NCBI RefSeq assembly: GCF_963662255.1
Contig: NC_085073.1
Span: forward strand, 5,077,598-5,141,597
Direction of reading: 5' to 3'
Length of the DNA stretch: 64,000 nt
From: Cinclus cinclus
Taxonomy: Eukaryota; Chordata; Aves; Passeriformes; Cinclidae
Below the pieces are notes generated by a model. It was not told the origin of the DNA and did not search any database. It saw only the letters and a program-made list of their open reading frames with translations. Positions 59,249-64,000 of this stretch are shown in pieces. Every line of letters begins with the position of its first letter. The first letter of the stretch is position 1. The position numbers and the translations under genes were made by a program.

Positions 59249-59554
59249 AACCGTCTGCCCCCCCTCAAGATGTAAAATGTGTCAGCACCCGCTCCACCGC
59301 CATTCTGGTAAGTTGGCGGCCGCCTCCGGCCGAGAGCCAGAACGGCGTCCTGGCCGGCTACAGCGTCCACTATCGAGCGCTGGACTCGGAGGACACGGAG
59401 CTAAAGGAGGTGAATGATATCCCCCCAACCACCAGTCAGATCCTGCTGGAGTCCCTGGACAAGTGGACCGAGTACCGCGTCACCGTGGTGGCTCACACCG
59501 AGGTGGGGCCGGGCCCGGAGAGCTCGCCGGTCATCGTCCGAACGGATGAAGATG
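59249..59554 (+). CDS. PTPRS: PTPRS exon: FN4
   Basis: One 306-nt exon encodes residues 616-717 (K/PSAPPQDVKCVSTRSTAILV... to ...VIVRTDED) plus one base. It is a complete FNIII repeat with core 'ILVSWRPPPAESQNG' and 'YRVTVVAHTEVGPGPESS'. The exon is phase 1-1 and 102 codons long, so it can be skipped cleanly. The donor is GTGAGT at 59555. FN4 belongs to the long isoform (CRYP-alpha2 in chicken). Confidence 0.98.
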
Positions 59555-60164
59555 GTGAGTGAGCTCCTGGGGTTCCCCTGGGGGGTTCCTGGCCCTGGAG
59601 GGGTTGTTCCCGTGCCGGGAGGACACAGCCGGGTCCTTCCCGTGGCTCTCGAGTGGTGCCGGGCCAGAGCTGGAGGGGGAACCGAGGTCTGCGTTGTGCA
59701 GCATCCTCTGGAGCCGTCACCCCGAGCCCTCTGAGCCCTGCGCTCTGTAGGGTTCTCCTGCCCCGCATTAGAGCATTTCCCAGATTTATGGGGGAAAGAT
59801 TTATGGAGCTGGCCCTGTGCCTGCTGCTCAGGACCTGGGGCTGCCCAGACTTCCTTCCATCCTTCATTGCTTCACCCTCAGCTTCTCTGAACTTCCCAGC
59901 CTGGGCCAATCTGTTCCAGTCTCTTTCTGCATGAGCTGGGCTGTGTAACGGATAGAAGGAGGGAGGTTGGGACTTTGGCGACTCCAGGTTTGTTTTTCCC
60001 TACCCTGGGAAGCAACTGGGACAGGAGGCTGAAGTCAGGTCTTTCTCCATAGCTCTGAGTCTTGACTGCACCACTGCCCCTGAAAAGATGCTCTCACTGA
60101 GCCAGGAGCAGTCAAGGCACCGAAACCTTTGCTCCGAGGAATCCTTTGCTGCCAGAACTTGGTT

Positions 60165-60312
60165 TCCTGGAATCGTTGTATATCCTGAGTTGGAAGGGAC
60201 CCCACAAGGATCAGCCAAGTGCAGCTCCTGGTCCTGCATGAGACAGCCCCTAGAATCCCACCCTGTGCCTGGGAGCGCATGTTTTAAAATATTAAAGAGT
60301 TCTTCCCACACA
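60165..60312 (-). mobile_element. CR1 LINE fragment (minus strand)
   Basis: The sequence 'atcctgagttggaagggacc' followed by 'ccacaaggatcagccaagtg' and 'cccaccctgtgcctgggagc' is reverse-strand CR1, close to the copy type at 11138. Confidence 0.88.
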
Positions 60313-60723
60313 TTCCTTGTTACTACCTCCTCCTTAAGTCAGAATTTTTTCAGTCAGGGAAAGGAGGAATCTGTTAAAGTTTCAAAAATCTTATGACAAC
60401 AGTTCAGTGGCCCCGCTCAGAGATTTGAATTTTCCTGGTATTTCTACAGTAAAATAAAACCAGGGAAAAGCATGAATGGGTGCATGAAGGGAAAGGAGCA
60501 CCCTCACTGTGAGGGCAGGACCTCAAATAATATAGGTCAAGTAAATAACATATGGAAATCCCGAATTTTCCAGGTGTTCTTCATCTATTCCAAATAAAAA
60601 GAATTTTTAAAAAGCAGCAGGTTTGTCCCTGGTCCTGTTTCCCTGAGCCTCTGCCCACATCTAGATGTAACATAGAGTACCTGCTCAGGAAGTGTGATTT
60701 CCTGGTAGATGAAGCTGTCATGC

Positions 60724-60768
60724 CTAGTAGTAGTAGTAGTAGTGGTAGTAGTAGTAGTAGTAGTAGTA
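60724..60768. repeat. (TAG)n trinucleotide repeat
   Basis: About 15 triplets of TAG/AGT with a single TGG interruption. It encodes Ser runs on the + strand in one frame; it is not coding. Confidence 0.97.
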
Positions 60769-61259
60769 TTTCCAAAGATTCAGCCACATTCCATCCAAGA
60801 CACCTCTTGTTTCTGTTCTGAGATTCCACAGTGGTTGTAGCCACTGAGCCCCTGTCCTGAGAGATGAGGGAACTCCAAGGAGAAGCCCTCTCCTGGTCCT
60901 CTCCACCCTGACCTCTCACAGGCAAGACCAGAGCTTTTCGGGCTCACTGGACATTGGCTTTGCCCTCAGAAGGAGATCTGGAGCTGTAATGGTTCCTTCC
61001 ATCTGAGCAAACTGGGCACAAAGAAGCCTGTGGAAGGGTGACTGGATGATGAGATGGGGCCTGTTCCCATCCCTGTCTCCAGGCCATGCACACCAGGTCC
61101 CCCAGGGAGGCCAGCGACCGGTGATGGGACACTCGGTGCCCAGCTCCCCCCTCCTCCCAGGGCTCAGACCCAGTGCGTGACGTCCCCGAGCAGCAGGGAC
61201 AGGCTCCAGCCAGAACCCCCCGGTGACTGGAGCCCCTCTCTTGCCTCCCCTGCCCGCAG

Positions 61260-61453
61260 TGCCCAGCGCTCCACCACGGAAGGTGGAGGTGGAGGTGCTC
61301 AACTCGACGGCCATCCAGGTGTTCTGGCGCTCGCCGGTGCCGAGCCGCCAGCACGGCCAGATCCGTGGCTACCAGGTGCACTACGTGCGCATGGAGAACG
61401 GCGAGGCCAGGGGGCTGCCCCACATCAAGGACATCATGCTGGCCGACGCCCAG
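61260..61453 (+). CDS. PTPRS: PTPRS exon: FN5, first part
   Basis: The exon encodes residues 718-782 ([21 protein letters not shown]... to ...DIMLADAQ). FN5 core: '[20 protein letters not shown]' and '[14 protein letters not shown]'. One N-glycosylation sequon is visible at Asn732 (NST). It ends on a codon boundary with donor GTAAGG at 61454, so the following 27-nt microexon is optional in frame. Confidence 0.98.
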
Positions 61454-61906
61454 GTAAGGGCTCACCTGCCCGAGCCCCAGGGCTGGGAGGGGTGGGTGCT
61501 CACCCCGGGCAGTGGAACTGCTGAAGGTCCATAGGGACATGGGGACATGTGACAAGGTGTGGGGGTCATGGGGACGTGTGACAAGGTGTGGCTGTCTCTC
61601 TGCAGTTCCTTTGTGCTCCCAGACAATATTACTGTGGAAGAGTGTGAGCTGCTGTCCCAGCACTGAGATAAATACCCACTCACCCATCCGTCCTCGCTGT
61701 GTCTGGGGAGTCTTTTAATCCAGGCCAAGGCCACAGTGGAATCTACTAATTTCTCCCACTCTACTTCTTCCCTCATGCTTGCCTAGTAACTTCTGACCTT
61801 GTGTGGTTGCTTGCTCAGGGACTCCTTCCTCATGCTGTGTCTCTGTCTTTCCCTTCTTTCCCCTCTTGTATTCTCATGTGCCAAACCTCTCTTGTTCTCT
61901 GCCCAG
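61454..61906 (+). other. PTPRS: PTPRS intron 14 (0.45 kb), before meC
   Basis: Contains a two-copy tandem repeat of about 28 bases at 61535-61592 ('atggggacatgtgacaaggt' type). The 3' end is 'cttgttctctgcccag', with a UGC six bases before the splice site, resembling an SRRM4-responsive arrangement. Confidence 0.93.
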
Positions 61907-61933
61907 TGGGAAACAGATGACACTGCTGAATAC
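61907..61933 (+). CDS. PTPRS: PTPRS microexon meC (27 nt)
   Basis: Encodes exactly nine residues, WETDDTAEY (783-791), between 'tctctgcccag' and donor GTAAGT at 61934; both ends fall on codon boundaries. It corresponds to the variable meC segment within FN5 of LAR-family receptors ('WEFDDTTEH' in delta). Skipping it joins ADAQ to EMIIAG. The donor is near consensus, so inclusion may depend mainly on exon size and trans-factors. Confidence 0.96.
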
Positions 61934-63787
61934 GTAAGTAAAAACATAAAAATCCTGAAATCCTCCCATGCTGGTTCTGCCTCTTCCCTTCTCCCTCTTC
62001 CTTTTGTGGTGTGATATTTTCCTTTTCCTTTTTTTTTTTTTTTTTGTTGTTGTTGTTGCAGTGCCAGTGTGCCTGTTTTAGAGCCTGTTTTTGGTGTTCC
62101 CATGCATTGTCCCCTCCCTGTCACTGCTCTGTGACCCTCTGTGACTATGTCATTCATCAGCACACAGCAATCCCAGAGGGTTTTCCCTTTGGCTCTGAAG
62201 GAGAGATGGGTCTGGCTCCTCCATGGGGAAGCAGATGGAATATTCAATTTGGGACTGCTTTGAACAGATGAGAATCCTAAAATAGTTTGGATTGGAAGGG
62301 ACCTAAAAGGCCATCTTGTTCCACTCCCTGCCAGGGGCAGGGACACCTTCCACCAGATCAGGGAGCTCAGATGGGCTGCTTTGCAACACCTCTGCCTCTG
62401 AAAAAATAGCCTGGGAAGCATTGGGCGTACAGAATCCATAAGTCCTGAACTATCACGGCATGAACAAATGCTTTGTACTCTCAAAGTGCCAGGATTCTTA
62501 GAAACTCATTGATGCAAAGCACTGAGTCATTATTGGTGCTTTTACCTTTGAAGTACCTTAAAATCAGCTTGGCTGTTTGGCATTTGCTATTTCTGCTAAA
62601 ATGATAAATGTTTTCCAAAATCCTACAGCTACCAAGCAGTAGGAGAAAGCATTTTGTCCTTGGAATGACAGGGTCCAAAGATAACACACGACTAAACTGG
62701 TTGTGTTCGTGTCTCCTGGGGATTGCCAAGTACCCTGCACAAGAGAGGGGCCTCCCTTTGAGGGATGGAGAATGAATCTCTTGGGAGGCAAGGCCCCTGG
62801 CCTAAAATCTTAATAAAACTCCATTGCAGGTGTGAGATCAAAACAGGTTTCTTGACTTCCAGAAGCCAGAGCTGTCCCTGCAGCTGACAGCCTCCAAAGT
62901 CACTGATCAAAATCCCACGGTTCCGAAGTTGAGCTGTTCCACTCCCAGCTCACCATCGGGGAAATAGTTCTTTTCAGGACCAACCAATCCTTCCCAAATG
63001 CTGCCCTGAGATTTAATTTTGAAAGCACAAAGGGGTGAGAAGAGGGGAAAGCCATAAAACATGCACAACATTCCCATCTCCCTCCTTTCTGGGGCCTTGG
63101 GGAAAACCCTTCTGCATGTGCTGTCATCCTGTTTGATTTAGCACGGGTGTTCCTTTTCCAACACAGCCCTTTGAAAGGCTGGATCCCTCCTGGGGAAGGG
63201 GCTGTTCTTGAGGCCAGTGTTCTAACAAAAGCTCCTGGGAGCCAGGTGTGGGGAGGCTGATAGAGGATGGGGAAGGAGGGGTGGGATTTAGCAGGGAGCT
63301 TTAGCGTGAGCAGAATGTGTCGTCTTGCACTTTGCATTCAAGCAATCCCTTTAATATTATGAAGGCATTAAAAATATCTCCGAGGAGAGAAGACAGGGGT
63401 AATGGTGAAAAAAATGTAATCTCCCTGAAACCTCTGAGCCTCCTCTGAGGCTGCACAGTGGAGAGGAAAGCTTTGAAGGGAGCGACAGCATTTGGATGCT
63501 GAAGTGGTTTTTGTGAAGATGGGAATGTGTGAGAGGCAGATCTGGAAGAGGATGCCCTGCACAGGGCCCTGCAGAGCCAGGCTGTGTGTGTAGAGCTGTG
63601 AGTGCCTTGCAGGGGATCGGGGCTCTGCCCCTCTCCACTTCCCACACATACCCCGAGTGTCTCGTGCTCTTGGATTCGGTGTTCCTGCATGCTGGAAGAG
63701 GGCTGAGACTGCTGCAAGGAGGAGAGAGCTGCTCTTGGGTGTGGATCTGAATACTGACACGATTTCCCTTTGGCATCTGGCAAACAG
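61934..63787 (+). other. PTPRS: PTPRS intron 15 (1.9 kb)
   Basis: Contains a decoy-like 'T18-GTTGTTGTTGTTGCAG' ending at 62061 and a minus-strand CR1 fragment (62273-62390). The true acceptor 'ggcatctggcaaacag' at 63787 has a poor pyrimidine tract compared with its neighbours. Confidence 0.94.
62273..62390 (-). mobile_element. CR1 LINE 3' fragment (minus strand)
   Basis: It contains 'gtttggattggaagggacct' and 'ccctgccaggggcagggaca', then 'ccttccaccagatcagggag', the reverse complement of the CR1 3' end. Confidence 0.88.
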
Positions 63788-63905
63788 GAAATGATCATTG
63801 CTGGGCTCCAGCCAGAGACTGCCTACTCCATCACCGTGGCCGCCTACACCATGAAGGGAGATGGTGCTCGCAGCAAACCCAAAGTGGTCACCACCAAGGG
63901 TGCAG
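63788..63905 (+). CDS. PTPRS: PTPRS exon: FN5, last part
   Basis: The exon encodes residues 792-830 plus one base ([20 protein letters not shown]... to ...KVVTTKGA). The '[15 protein letters not shown]' F strand completes FN5. The donor is GTGAGA at 63906. The next exon (FN6) is outside the window. Confidence 0.97.
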
Positions 63906-64000
63906 GTGAGAACCTTTTCCTCAGCCAGTGGGATTCACCTGTTTCCTAAAGCCAAGGAGCTTCTCCAGGCTCACCTTCTTTGATCCCACTCCCTTCTTGA
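63906..64000 (+). other. PTPRS: PTPRS intron 16, start only
   Basis: The last 95 bases are intronic, pyrimidine-rich unique sequence after the GTGAGA donor. Nothing else is visible. Confidence 0.9.

Larger units (their letters stand above)
59555..61259 (+). other. PTPRS: PTPRS intron 13 (1.7 kb)
   Basis: Contains a minus-strand CR1 fragment (60165-60312) and a TAG triplet run (60724-60768). The 5' and 3' ends are GC-rich. The acceptor is 'ctcccctgcccgcag'. Confidence 0.95.
258..64000 (+). other. PTPRS: PTPRS gene, partial (5' part: signal peptide to FN5)
   Basis: RPTP-sigma is a type I membrane receptor of the LAR family on axons and presynaptic terminals. Its ectodomain binds heparan and chondroitin sulfate proteoglycans and postsynaptic partners such as TrkC, Slitrks, IL1RAPL1/IL1RAcP and NGL-3; its cytoplasmic part carries two phosphatase domains (family knowledge). 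The sequence shows 16 exons in one continuous frame encoding about 830 residues: signal peptide, three Ig domains, then five FNIII repeats. Human and chicken proteins are roughly 1,900 residues in the long form, so the rest (FN6-FN8, membrane segment, D1 and D2) lies to the right. Identity as sigma rests on Ig1 '[23 protein letters not shown]'-type sequence, the meA insert ETFEGTPIR and 'WETDDTAEY' in FN5, all closer to sigma than to delta or LAR as I recall those proteins. The frame is intact, with no stop or frameshift. Paralogue assignment is very likely but no alignment was run. Confidence 0.96.

Noticed and set aside
62024..62061. T18 plus GTTGTTGTTGTTGCAG as an acceptor for an extra exon after meC
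   Set aside because: No coding continuation of FN5 follows it, and the true downstream exon at 63788 joins in frame; it looks like a T-run/GTT simple repeat.
61783..62484. Minus-strand 233-codon frame overlapping meC and a CR1 fragment
   Set aside because: It is antisense to a PTPRS exon and partly made of a repeat (Gln/Lys run from the GTT/T tract).
258..63905. Gene might be PTPRD or PTPRF rather than PTPRS
   Set aside because: The [13 protein letters not shown] linker with [10 protein letters not shown], the meA sequence ETFEGTPIR, KEVNDIPPTTSQ in FN4 and WETDDTAEY fit sigma; delta has ESIGGTPIR and WEFDDTTEH, and LAR differs more widely.

Overview
The window is a piece of a bird genome, probably a songbird. 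It holds 13 or more recognisable fragments of avian CR1 LINEs, whose 3' ends carry the typical 'attctgggattctatga'-like tail, together with GC-rich introns and many short minisatellites. The only gene I can support lies on the + strand: the 5' two-fifths of PTPRS, which encodes receptor-type protein tyrosine phosphatase sigma (RPTP-sigma, called CRYP-alpha in chicken). Its conceptual protein matches the sigma paralogue rather than delta (PTPRD) or LAR (PTPRF), for example in '[14 protein letters not shown]', 'ETFEGTPIR' and 'WETDDTAEY'.

Sixteen exons are placed by reading frame, splice sites and family homology. They run from the start-codon/signal-peptide exon (ATG at 338) to an exon in the fifth fibronectin type III repeat (ending at 63905). 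They join into one uninterrupted frame of 2491 nt, about 830 residues: signal peptide, Ig1, Ig2, Ig3, then FN1 to FN5. FN6-FN8, the transmembrane segment and both phosphatase domains lie beyond the right edge. The promoter and any 5' non-coding exon lie beyond the left edge. Every intron is GT-AG.

The notable content is the set of in-frame microexons that control ligand choice at synapses: meA as two exons (9 nt and 18 nt), meB (12 nt) and meC (27 nt). Their flanks hold plausible splicing signals: a GC hairpin and two UGCAUG (RBFOX-type) hexamers downstream of meB, very long U-rich tracts before the Ig3 and FN4 exons, and a minisatellite in intron 9 carrying 13 UGCAUG copies in about 370 nt.

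Region by region: 1-257 is a 19-bp minisatellite and an upstream intron or flank; 258-425 is the start-codon exon; 426-17749 is a large first intron with several simple repeats; 17750-18939 holds Ig1; 27322-36988 holds Ig2 with the meA microexons; 39403-39414 is meB; 49349-49618 is Ig3; 52023-52604 is FN1-FN2 in one exon; 53416-53849 is FN3; 59249-59554 is FN4; 61260-63905 is FN5 with meC. I found no second protein gene, RNA gene, CRISPR array or complete mobile element. The long open frames elsewhere are by-products of repeats and GC-rich sequence.
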